Source: Actinomyces viscosus (lineage in GTDB: Bacteria; Actinomycetota; Actinomycetes; Actinomycetales; Actinomycetaceae). Taken from it: a stretch of 64,000 nucleotides of DNA. Below are positions 37,217-44,606 of this stretch, in pieces. The notes beneath the pieces are model-generated. The model was not told the origin of the DNA. It saw only the letters and a program-made list of their open reading frames with translations, and searched no databases. The stretch lies in assembly GCF_900637975.1 (NCBI RefSeq), contig NZ_LR134477.1, positions 1,364,001 through 1,428,000 on the forward strand, read 5' to 3'. The position numbers and the translations under genes were made by a program. How positions within the stretch are numbered: the stretch's first letter is position 1; each line of letters starts with the position of its first letter.

Positions 37217-39118
37217 TCACTTCTCCTCCTTCTTACCGGCTGAGTCCGTTGAGGGGCCGGGTAAGGGCGCCGCTCCCTCCAGGGCGGAGGCATCCGCGTC
37301 CTCGTTCAGGTCCTGACTGCGCCACATGGCGGCGTAGCGACCACCGGCCGCCAGCAGCTCGTCGTGGGTGCCCCGTTCGGCGATGCGTCCGGCGTCGACG
37401 ACGAGGATCTGGTCGGCGTCGCGGATCGTGGACAGGCGGTGGGCGATGATGATGACGGTTCGCCCGGCGGCCAGCTGGGACAGGGCCTGGTGGATATCGC
37501 GCTCGGAGGCGGGGTCGGCCTGAGCCGTGGCCTCGTCCAGGACGAGGATCGGGGCGTCCTGGAGGTAGGCGCGCGCCAGGGTGACACGCTGCCGCTCACC
37601 ACCGGAGAGGAACCCGCCCTCATCCCCCAGCACCGTGTCGTAGCCGCGGGGAAGACGCATGATGCGCTCGTGTATGCAGGCCGCCCGGGCAGCGGCCTCA
37701 ACCTGCTCGCGGGTGGCACCGGGTCGCCCGAGGGCGATGTTGTCGTGGACCGACTCGTGGGCGAGAGCGACGTCCTGCAGGACGATCGCCACTCGCGAGA
37801 GCAGCCAGGGGAAGGTCGTCTCACGCACGTCGACGCCGCTGACGCGCACGGCGCCGTCGTCGACGTCGTAGAAACGGGCGATGAGACGGGCCAGGGTCGA
37901 CTTTCCACCACCTGAGGGACCGACCAGGGCGGTGACGGTACCGGGCTCAGCGGTGAAGGACACGCCTCGAAGCACCGGGGAACCCGTCTCGTAGGAGAAG
38001 GTGACGCCGTCGACCTCGACCCGACCGGGGGCCCGGCCCTCGCCCTCGTCGTGGCTCCCCTCGGGCATCGGCTCCTGGGAGAGCAGGTCAGCCGTGGACT
38101 GGGCGGCCATCCTGGACTCGTAGATGTGCTGCGCCAGCCCGATGAGGATCAGGATGCCTTCCGGCAGCCCGAGGGCCAGCAGGAAGAAGGGCAGGGTCGA
38201 TGACAGCGGCGTCCATCCCTGGGAGGTGAAGACCACGGTCAGGACAGCGACCGTGGTGAAGACTGTGGAGGGCCGCATCACGGCACCGATAGCGCTGATC
38301 CCTCGACCCGACCGGCTCAGCCACTCGTAGGACAACCGGGAGAACTCCGAGCGGGCCTGGCTGAACCGGGTGCGGGAGGCGTCGGTCGCCTGAAACCCCT
38401 TGATCTCCTTGATTCCCTCGATCATCTCGACGGTGGCGGCGGACAGGGCCGTCTGGGCGACGCCGAAGCGCTCGGTGATGTTCGAGACCTTGGCCAGGCT
38501 GAGCGCCATGACAGTCAGGGCGAGCACCCACACGGCGAGCAGGGCGCCCGCCAGACGCCAGTCGATCCACATCAGGTAGGCCATGCCTGCCACCGCGGCA
38601 ACGACGGCGTTGGTGACGTCGCCGGGGACATGAGCCACGAGGGTGTGGATGGAGCTCGTGTCGTCGCAGACCATCTTGCGGATGGTGCCGTGGGGTATCT
38701 GGGCCACCCTGCCCAGTGGCAGGCGGCTGAGCGCATCGACGACCCGCTGACGAAGATGATGGCGCAGCCTGGCCTCGGCCACGTGGGTCAGCCCCAGGCC
38801 CGACAGGTAAAGCGCCTGGGCCGTGAAGAGGGAGACGACGGCGACGGCGGCCCAGAGCCACAGGCTGCCCCGCCATCCCTCCGGTGCGCTCTCGCCCAGC
38901 CAGATGGCCGCCATGTTGCGCAGGGCCTCGAAGGGAACGATGGACATCAGCGCTCCGAGGGCGGTCATCAGCCCGGCGACGATCATGGCCGGGCGCGCCG
39001 GCCGGATGAGGTCTCCGATGGTGACGCCTGGCTGGTCCGCGTGCTGGTTGGTGCCAGCGGTACTGCTATCCCGCTCGTCCTGTGCTCTGGTGGAGCGTTT
39101 AGTGGTCTGCTTGGTCAT
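37217..39118 (-). CDS. ABC exporter half-transporter, IrtA-like
   Basis: The 633-aa protein starts at ATG 39118 (MTKQTTKRSTRAQ) with a hydrophilic lead of about 40 residues, then an export-type membrane domain and a C-terminal ATPase: VTALVGPSGGGKSTLARLIA, FLSGGERQRVTLARAY, ILVLDEATAQADPASE (the usual Ser-Ala-Leu-Asp is changed to Ala-Gln-Ala-Asp) and IIIAHRLSTIRDAD. It ends in a Lys/Glu tail. It lies 11 bp after the ECF protein and overlaps the second half-transporter, so the two form a heterodimer. Confidence 0.88.
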   Translation of the reverse strand: MTKQTTKRSTRAQDERDSSTAGTNQHADQPGVTIGDLIRPARPAMIVAGLMTALGALMSIVPFEALRNMAAIWLGESAPEGWRGSLWLWAAVAVVSLFTAQALYLSGLGLTHVAEARLRHHLRQRVVDALSRLPLGRVAQIPHGTIRKMVCDDTSSIHTLVAHVPGDVTNAVVAAVAGMAYLMWIDWRLAGALLAVWVLALTVMALSLAKVSNITERFGVAQTALSAATVEMIEGIKEIKGFQATDASRTRFSQARSEFSRLSYEWLSRSGRGISAIGAVMRPSTVFTTVAVLTVVFTSQGWTPLSSTLPFFLLALGLPEGILILIGLAQHIYESRMAAQSTADLLSQEPMPEGSHDEGEGRAPGRVEVDGVTFSYETGSPVLRGVSFTAEPGTVTALVGPSGGGKSTLARLIARFYDVDDGAVRVSGVDVRETTFPWLLSRVAIVLQDVALAHESVHDNIALGRPGATREQVEAAARAACIHERIMRLPRGYDTVLGDEGGFLSGGERQRVTLARAYLQDAPILVLDEATAQADPASERDIHQALSQLAAGRTVIIIAHRLSTIRDADQILVVDAGRIAERGTHDELLAAGGRYAAMWRSQDLNEDADASALEGAAPLPGPSTDSAGKKEEK

Positions 39119-39129
39119 CGGTGCTCTCC

Positions 39130-41607
39130 TTAACGGCGTGTGTTCCAGGTGATGGCGACCAGCGCCCAGGTGAGCACGACGACGCCCCAGTCGCGCACTC
39201 TCCACGGTTCGTCGGTCATCTCGGTACGCCGCCGGTGGGCACCGAAGGCGCGCGAGTCCATGGACAGGGCGACGCGCTCGGCGTGCTGAACAGCCAGGAT
39301 CATCAGCGGCAGAATCGACCCGGCCCATCGGACCACGGGGGCCAGCAGCCCCCAGCGGCATCCGATTCCGCGCAGTGCCCTGGCGGTGCGCAGGAGCACG
39401 AAGTCCTCGTGGAAGCGGGTGATGAAGGCGATGGCCGCGGTACCCGCCGCCCCCAGGCGATAGGGCATGCGGAAGGTGGTGGTCAGCGTCCGGATGAGGG
39501 CGTCGGGGTCGGTGGAGACTCCGGAGACGAGCACGAGTGCGACAAGCGCTCCGATACCGGTGCCTCCCGTCACCGCATTGCCCAGGTCGTAGAGGCGCGC
39601 CGCATCCTCCTGGCGGTGTCCTGCGCTGAAGATCCAGATCATGAGCGCGCTCACCGCCCAGGGGGCGATCGCTGAGGCGATGGTGCGCCGCAGAGAGGCA
39701 CGTGCGGCAACGACCAGGATCGAACAGATCAGCAGGATCTCGAGGTTGAGGTGATGGTTGCGCAAGGCGAAGACCATCACCATGGCGGGCAGAACCGCCA
39801 GGAAGAGGGTGAGGGGATTGAGTGACGTGAACAGGCCTCGCCGCGGCTGGGGCCGCGGCGGCACCGGGATACCGCCGCCCGGTCCGGGTGGTGGAGCCGC
39901 CGCCCCGGTTGCCACCGGCATCGCCGTCGCAGCCACGCCGTCGACCTCAGCGGCCTCCTCGACGGACTCCATCCCTCCTGCGCTTCGCGGAGCCGGCTGC
40001 GGCAGGGCGATGAGGTGGGTGCAGTGCCTCAGGGCGAGCTCCAGGTCGTGCGTGGCCATGATGACCGTGCGTCCCTGGTCTCTGAGCTGGTCGATGAAGC
40101 CCATGAGCTCACGCGTGTTGTCCCAGTCCTGCCCGTAGGTGGGCTCGTCCAGGACGACGACGTCGCGCTCCTCGCTGACCATAGTGGCCACCGAGAGCCT
40201 GCGAGCCTGGCCTCCCGAGAGAGTCAGAGGATGGTGGTCGCGGTGGGAGGTCAGGTGGAACTGCTCGAGGAGCTGGTCGACCCTGGCCGGCGGCGTCCCT
40301 CCGACGGCGAGCTCAGCCCCCACGGTGGTGCCCACGAACTGGTGCTCAGGATTCTGGAAGACGTAGCCCACGAGGTGTTTGCCCTTGCCCACCTCCCGGC
40401 CACCGACGACCGCTCTGCTCCCGGTGGAGCGCACGAGCCCGGCCAGTGAGGACAGGATCGAGGACTTGCCCGCGCCGTTGGGCCCGACCAGCGCCACGAG
40501 CTCTCCGCCTCCCAGCCGCATGGAGACACGGGGCGAGCGCCCCGGAACCTCGAGGTCGACCAGTTCAACGCTGGTCCTGGGCTCCGACCGAGTACGGCCG
40601 GCGAGCACCTCGTGGGTGTCGATGGCCTCGACCTCCTCCCAGCTCTCGTCGGAGTTCCGAATCTGTTTCTCCAGGTAGCGCACCTTGCCTTCCGCACACA
40701 GATCGGTGAGCAGCGGCACTCGGATGCCTGCGTCGGAGCAGGTCAGTGGCGCCTCCGGGCCGGAGGAGCCGGCGGGGACGCCCTCGTCGACGTCGCGCAG
40801 GGCCCGGGGCATCCACACCCCGGCGTCGATCAGCTCGCGGCGGTGCCCCGTGAAGACCTCGCGCGGGGAGCCGACGGCGATGGTGCGTCCGGCCGCGTCG
40901 AGGGCGAGGACCTGGTTGACGATGGGCAGCACCGGGTCGAGGTCGTGGTCGATGACGACGACCGCCGTCCCGGAGGCCGTCAGGGAGGAGATGAGTGCGT
41001 AGAACTCCTCTCGTCCGGTGGTGTCGATGGTGCTCGTCGGCTCGTCGAGGACGAGGAGCCTCGGACGCATGGCCAGGGCGACGGCGACGGCGAGGCGCTG
41101 ACGCTGTCCGCCTGAGAGGGTCCAAGGGTCGTCCCAGATGCGCTCGGTGAGCCCCACCGCGCGCAGGGCCTCCTCCACCCGTGAGGTGATCTCGGGCCGG
41201 GGCAGGCACAGGTTCTGCAGGGGGAAGGCGACGTCGTCGTGGACGGTGCGGGTGACGACGGCGGCATCGGGGCTCTGGCCGACGTAGGCGACGGTCTCGG
41301 CGAGGGACTGGACGGTGGCGTCGGCGACCTCGGTGCCGGCCAGCTTCAGGCTGCCGGCGTACTCCGAGGGCAGGCAGTGCGGGACAAGACCGCACAGGGC
41401 GCGCACCAGGGTGGTCTTTCCGCAGCCCGACGGGCCGATGACGGCGGTGACCTGGCCGCTCAGATGGGTCAGGTCGACCGACTTCAGGACCCAGGTCTCG
41501 TGCCCGAGGTAGTGGACGGAGAGGTTCTCGACCCTCACCAGCGCCGGTTCCGGCCGCTCCTCCAGGCGGCCCTCCGTCCGGGGCGCCGAGGGCACGGCGT
41601 CAGGCAC
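39130..41607 (-). CDS. Fused ECF transporter protein: two ATPase domains plus T component
   Basis: One 825-aa chain carries ATPase domain 1 (VTAVIGPSGCGKTTLVRALC, TLSGGQRQRLAVAVAL, LLVLDEPTSTIDTTG), ATPase domain 2 from about residue 345 (LVALVGPNGAGKSSILSSLA, TLSGGQARRLSVATMV, VVVLDEPTYGQDWDN), and from about residue 600 a CbiQ/EcfT-like membrane domain ending MDSRAFGAHRRRTEM. The Ala-Arg signature of the T component's coupling helices is approximated by RTARALRGIG. Thus A, A' and T subunits of an energy-coupling-factor importer are joined. It overlaps the S-component gene by 8 nt. Confidence 0.9.
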   Translation of the reverse strand: MPDAVPSAPRTEGRLEERPEPALVRVENLSVHYLGHETWVLKSVDLTHLSGQVTAVIGPSGCGKTTLVRALCGLVPHCLPSEYAGSLKLAGTEVADATVQSLAETVAYVGQSPDAAVVTRTVHDDVAFPLQNLCLPRPEITSRVEEALRAVGLTERIWDDPWTLSGGQRQRLAVAVALAMRPRLLVLDEPTSTIDTTGREEFYALISSLTASGTAVVVIDHDLDPVLPIVNQVLALDAAGRTIAVGSPREVFTGHRRELIDAGVWMPRALRDVDEGVPAGSSGPEAPLTCSDAGIRVPLLTDLCAEGKVRYLEKQIRNSDESWEEVEAIDTHEVLAGRTRSEPRTSVELVDLEVPGRSPRVSMRLGGGELVALVGPNGAGKSSILSSLAGLVRSTGSRAVVGGREVGKGKHLVGYVFQNPEHQFVGTTVGAELAVGGTPPARVDQLLEQFHLTSHRDHHPLTLSGGQARRLSVATMVSEERDVVVLDEPTYGQDWDNTRELMGFIDQLRDQGRTVIMATHDLELALRHCTHLIALPQPAPRSAGGMESVEEAAEVDGVAATAMPVATGAAAPPPGPGGGIPVPPRPQPRRGLFTSLNPLTLFLAVLPAMVMVFALRNHHLNLEILLICSILVVAARASLRRTIASAIAPWAVSALMIWIFSAGHRQEDAARLYDLGNAVTGGTGIGALVALVLVSGVSTDPDALIRTLTTTFRMPYRLGAAGTAAIAFITRFHEDFVLLRTARALRGIGCRWGLLAPVVRWAGSILPLMILAVQHAERVALSMDSRAFGAHRRRTEMTDEPWRVRDWGVVVLTWALVAITWNTRR

Positions 41608-42247
41608 GGCCGCTCGTGCGGCGGTCGATGCCGACGCCGGCGCGGTTGAGCAGCCGGGTCAGGATAATGGTGACGCCGCCGCCGGCCAGCGCCGAGATGA
41701 GCGAGACCACGATGACCGCCCCGGCGAAGGAGGCGCCAACCGTCACCTTGAGCAGCGAGAGGTACATCGAGCCGTTGAGCAGACCGAAGACGGCCGTCGA
41801 GATCAGGTAGGACCACCAGGTCCACTTGCGGTACAGCAGGAGGGCCAAGGGCGCCTCGATGAAGAGCCCGCCGATGACGGTGCCGATGAGTGCCGCAGGA
41901 CCGGTCGGGGTGGTGAAGACGCTCATGATGCCCATGAGAAGAGCAGCGATGATGACGGCTCCGGGGCGGCGCACGACGGTGGCGGGCAGCAGGAAGGGGA
42001 TGACTCACAAACCCATCATGGAGCAGCCGACAAGGACGCCGTTCGGGGCGGCGCCGGCTCCGGGTGCCACATAGTTCAGCGGCACCAGGAGAATCATCGA
42101 GACCACCGCCAGTGCCGCGATCGTCATGAGGTTACGGGTTCCCAGGGCGGAGTCGGCCAGGCCCGAGCGTGATGAGGTGCGCACGGTGGGCCTTTCCTGT
42201 TGAGCCTCCTGCTCAGTCGTTGCCGGCGTGGGGCTGGCGTTATCCAT
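41600..42247 (-). pseudogene. ECF transporter S component with in-frame UGA
   Basis: Reading from ATG 42247, the frame runs 80 codons to TGA (42005-42007) and then continues without shift for 135 codons to 41600. The two halves together look like one ~215-aa six-helix S component: LMTIAALAVVSMILLVPLNY and GVLVGCSMMGL before the stop, VIPFLLPATVVRRPGAVIIA, GTVIGGLFIEAPLALLLYR and LLKVTVGASFAGAVIVV after it. A TGG (Trp) to TGA change is the simplest cause. The 5' leader is preceded by a Fur-like site. Without an S component, the ECF module next to it may be idle or use another one. Confidence 0.78.
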
Positions 42248-42380
42248 AGCTCCTCCTTGTGCGTTCTCACCGGTTCACAGATTGCAATGAGTGCTCCGAC
42301 GCCGTGCCGGACTGCCGAGGCGATCCGCCCCAGGCGCGTCATGGCGACGACCTCACGTCTACTACGACATCATTACTTTT

Positions 42381-42402
42381 GCAAATCATTATCATTATTG
42401 CC
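42381..42402 (-). promoter_or_regulatory. Fur/Zur-like site overlapping a promoter
   Basis: An isolated AT-rich stretch, AAATCATTATCATTATTG (42383-42400), repeats the ATNATN pattern of Fur-family boxes (reverse: CAATAATGATAATGATTT) and is flanked by GCAA and TTGC. On the minus strand GTGACA (42419-42414), 16 bp and TAATGA (42397-42392) give a promoter facing the S-component gene, with the -10 inside the site. Metal-dependent repression of the transporter locus follows by inference. Confidence 0.5.
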
Positions 42403-42415
42403 TTCTGCTCGAATG

Positions 42416-42709
42416 TCACCGGATCTCGACGATGTGGTCGGCCAGGGCGGCGATCGGCGTAGGACTCGCATTGAGACGGGGCCGCTCCAGGGCGAGCAGG
42501 CCCAGCCCCTTGAGGCGCTCGCCCGAGATCTGCCGCAGCTCATCGCCCGTCATCCGGTGCAGCACGCGCTCCTGCCCCACGATGATGGCCTGGTCGACGG
42601 ACGCCGCCGCGGCTCGTTGGGGCGGTCGCTGCTGTTCTGGGTGAACTGGCCGTGCTGGCCATACCGGCTCCTTAGTCGTCAGTACCCCATCGGCTTTGGT
42701 GAGGCACAC
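42416..42709 (-). CDS. Small iron-box-controlled ORF, unknown, possibly frameshifted
   Basis: I do not recognise this ORF. The last ~65 residues (VDQAIIVGQERVLHRMTG... to ADHIVEIR) have very high GC at third positions and look truly coding; the first 30 do not. Two starts compete. GTG 42709 lies 5 nt after a -10 and would be leaderless. ATG 42662 has AAGGAG before it but is in another frame (MASTASSPRTAATAP) that ends early. A one-base slip in the GC-rich run near 42600-42615 would join that start to the coding part, giving a ~80-aa protein. It stops just before the promoter of the S component. Confidence 0.4.
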   Translation of the reverse strand: MCLTKADGVLTTKEPVWPARPVHPEQQRPPQRAAAASVDQAIIVGQERVLHRMTGDELRQISGERLKGLGLLALERPRLNASPTPIAALADHIVEIR

Positions 42710-42743
42710 CTAAGTGTCTACTCCTCCTCGGGGGTTCCCGCAA
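42695..42743 (-). promoter_or_regulatory. Promoter with DtxR/IdeR-type iron box
   Basis: On the minus strand TTGCGG (42743-42738), 17 bp and TAGACA (42720-42715) are followed directly by TTAGGTGTGCCTCACCAAA (42713-42695). This agrees with the DtxR/IdeR consensus TTAGGTTAGCCTAACCTAA at 15 of 19 positions and covers the expected transcription start. Such placement fits iron-dependent repression. It reads into the small ORF and the transporter genes beyond. Confidence 0.65.
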
Positions 42744-42855
42744 GGGGCCGCGGGCATGGAACCGCAACCGCACCACCAGAACTATCTGTTGAGAAGATGC
42801 AGAAAACCTAACGCATGTCAGCGATGGCGAAGCTCCGGGGCTGCTTTCGGACAGG

Positions 42856-44421
42856 TCAGCCCGGGGCTCCCAGGCCGCCACGTCCCACGAGGTCGATGCG
42901 GTGCATCTCCTCGGGGCGCAACCGCCTGACTCGCGCGGTCAGGCGCTGGGCGGCTTCATGCACCGTCTCCAAGGGGTCGGGCAGGTCCACCGGCGCGGTG
43001 GGCGGCGAGTCCAGGCGCAGGCTCTCCCAGGTCACCGAGAAGTCGGCTCCGGCCTCCAGGCAGGCCGCCACGAATGCTCCGCGCAGGGCGGCGCGCGTCG
43101 CCGGGGGCGCGTGGCGGGCCCGCTCGATCTCGCCCGGCTCGCACAGGCGGGTCATGGCCCCCTGCGCGATCAGGCGCGGGGCGAGCCCGGTCTCGGCGTT
43201 GAGGTCGTGGTAGGCCAGGTCGACCCGCGAGCGCAGGACCTGAAGCGCCTCCCCCGTGAGCCCGGGGTGGCGCTCGCGCTGGGCGTGCATGAGGCGGCGC
43301 TTGATGGCCCAGTCGATCTCGGTGTCGATGGAGCCGGCGTCATGGTCGCGCAGCGCGGCGATGACTCGGGGCGCCAGGTCCGTCAGCAGGTGCTCGGCGC
43401 CGCGGAGGGGCTCCGGCGCTCCGACGTCGTCCAGGTAGGAGGTCAGCCGCTCCAGGAAGGCCTCCTGGACGTCGACGGCGCTCAGTCGGCGGCCGTCGAC
43501 GGTGACGGCGGGGACGTCGCCCCAGGGGCTCTCCCCCAACGCGGACAGCGTGGCCAGGGGGTCGGTCAGGACGAGGTCGCTGAAGTCCCGGCCGGCCTCG
43601 AGGGCGTCCAGGAGCAGGAGGGTCACGGCGCTGCGCAGCCCGGTGGTCGGCTCGGCCATGGTGGTGTCGGCGCAGGTGACGTGCAGTCGGCGCAGGCGGG
43701 TGGGGTCGGCGTGGGGCTCGTCGCGGGTGTTGACCAGGGCGCGCTGCCTGGTGGTGTCGGCCGAGGTCAGGGCCTGAAGGTGCGGGGCCCGCGGCGACAG
43801 GCCCCAGGCGGCCTCCTCGTCCCGCGCTCCCGAGCTGTCCGCGCCTGCGCCGGCGGTACCGGCTCCCAGCGGGCGCCCGGAGCCCACCAGCACCGGGCGG
43901 GTGGCCAGAAAGGAGGTGAGCACCGCCATGGTGCGCCTACTGTCCCCACCACTGGCGGTATCGGGGCGGTCGAGCAGGTGGCGGGGCACGGAGTAGCTCT
44001 CGTGGCAGCCGTAGGTGTGGCCGGCCGAGTCGGTGTTGTTGGCCAGGAGGTGGAAGCGGACCGCACCGCCCCGGTCCTCCTGCCCCTCCTGCCGGTTGAG
44101 GCTCGCGGCGGCGCGCTCGGCCATCTCGGCGAGGATCGCGCGGCCGGCCTGGTCCTGGGCGACGAGGTCGCGCACGCGCACGCACTCGGCGGTGGCCCAC
44201 TCGGGGTGGGCCCCGATGTCGAGGTAGAGGCGTCCGCCGTTGGGCAGGAAGAGGTTGGTACTGCGGTAGCCGGTAGGGCGATGGCGGAAGATGAGCGCCG
44301 CGGCCCGCTCGACGTCCGGCAGGTCTCCCGTCACGGCGGCCTGCGGCCCGGCGGGGGCGCACAGGACGCCGAACTCGGTCTCCAGACCGGTGACGCGCGG
44401 CCCGGGGACACAGGTGCTCAC
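42856..44421 (-). CDS. pafA: Pup ligase PafA
   Basis: PafA attaches Pup through its C-terminal Glu to lysines of target proteins, using ATP. The 521-aa protein has the glutamine-synthetase-like motifs TGLETEFGVLC (ATP/metal-binding Glu), GGRLYLDIGAHPEWATAEC (with the catalytic Asp), FHLLANNTDSAGHTYGCHES and LVNTRDEPHADP. It starts with GTG at 44421, overlapping the pup stop (GTGA). The insert DSSGARDEEAAWGL near residue 200 is Ser/Gly-rich and probably a loop. It ends the arc-dop-pup-pafA operon. Confidence 0.95.
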   Translation of the reverse strand: MSTCVPGPRVTGLETEFGVLCAPAGPQAAVTGDLPDVERAAALIFRHRPTGYRSTNLFLPNGGRLYLDIGAHPEWATAECVRVRDLVAQDQAGRAILAEMAERAAASLNRQEGQEDRGGAVRFHLLANNTDSAGHTYGCHESYSVPRHLLDRPDTASGGDSRRTMAVLTSFLATRPVLVGSGRPLGAGTAGAGADSSGARDEEAAWGLSPRAPHLQALTSADTTRQRALVNTRDEPHADPTRLRRLHVTCADTTMAEPTTGLRSAVTLLLLDALEAGRDFSDLVLTDPLATLSALGESPWGDVPAVTVDGRRLSAVDVQEAFLERLTSYLDDVGAPEPLRGAEHLLTDLAPRVIAALRDHDAGSIDTEIDWAIKRRLMHAQRERHPGLTGEALQVLRSRVDLAYHDLNAETGLAPRLIAQGAMTRLCEPGEIERARHAPPATRAALRGAFVAACLEAGADFSVTWESLRLDSPPTAPVDLPDPLETVHEAAQRLTARVRRLRPEEMHRIDLVGRGGLGAPG

Positions 44422-44606
44422 TGGCCGCCCTTCTGGACGAAACCGCGCACGAACTCCTGGGCGTCAACGGCCAGGACGTCGTCGATCATGTCCAGGACCG
44501 AGTCCAGGCCCTGGCCTCGAGCGGGTCCGGCGGGGGCGGGGGTCGGGTCGTCGTCGGGGGCGGGGTCGTCCTGGCGGCTGCGGGACGGCTGGGCGAACTC
44601 ACTCAT
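44418..44606 (-). CDS. pup: Prokaryotic ubiquitin-like protein Pup
   Basis: The 62-aa protein is intrinsically disordered at its start (SEFAQPSRSRQDDPAPDD) and has the conserved helix LDSVLDMIDDVLAVDAQEFV that binds ARC, then the C terminus VQKGGQ. Ending in GGQ, it needs deamidation of Gln to Glu by Dop before PafA can use it. ATG 44606 is preceded by GGAGAG. It overlaps dop at its start and pafA at its end, so dosage is translationally linked. Confidence 0.95.
   Translation of the reverse strand: MSEFAQPSRSRQDDPAPDDDPTPAPAGPARGQGLDSVLDMIDDVLAVDAQEFVRGFVQKGGQ

Noticed and set aside
42005..42007. Selenocysteine or programmed readthrough at the UGA of the S component
   Set aside because: No SECIS-like hairpin seen directly after it and S components are not selenoproteins; a Trp-to-stop mutation is simpler.
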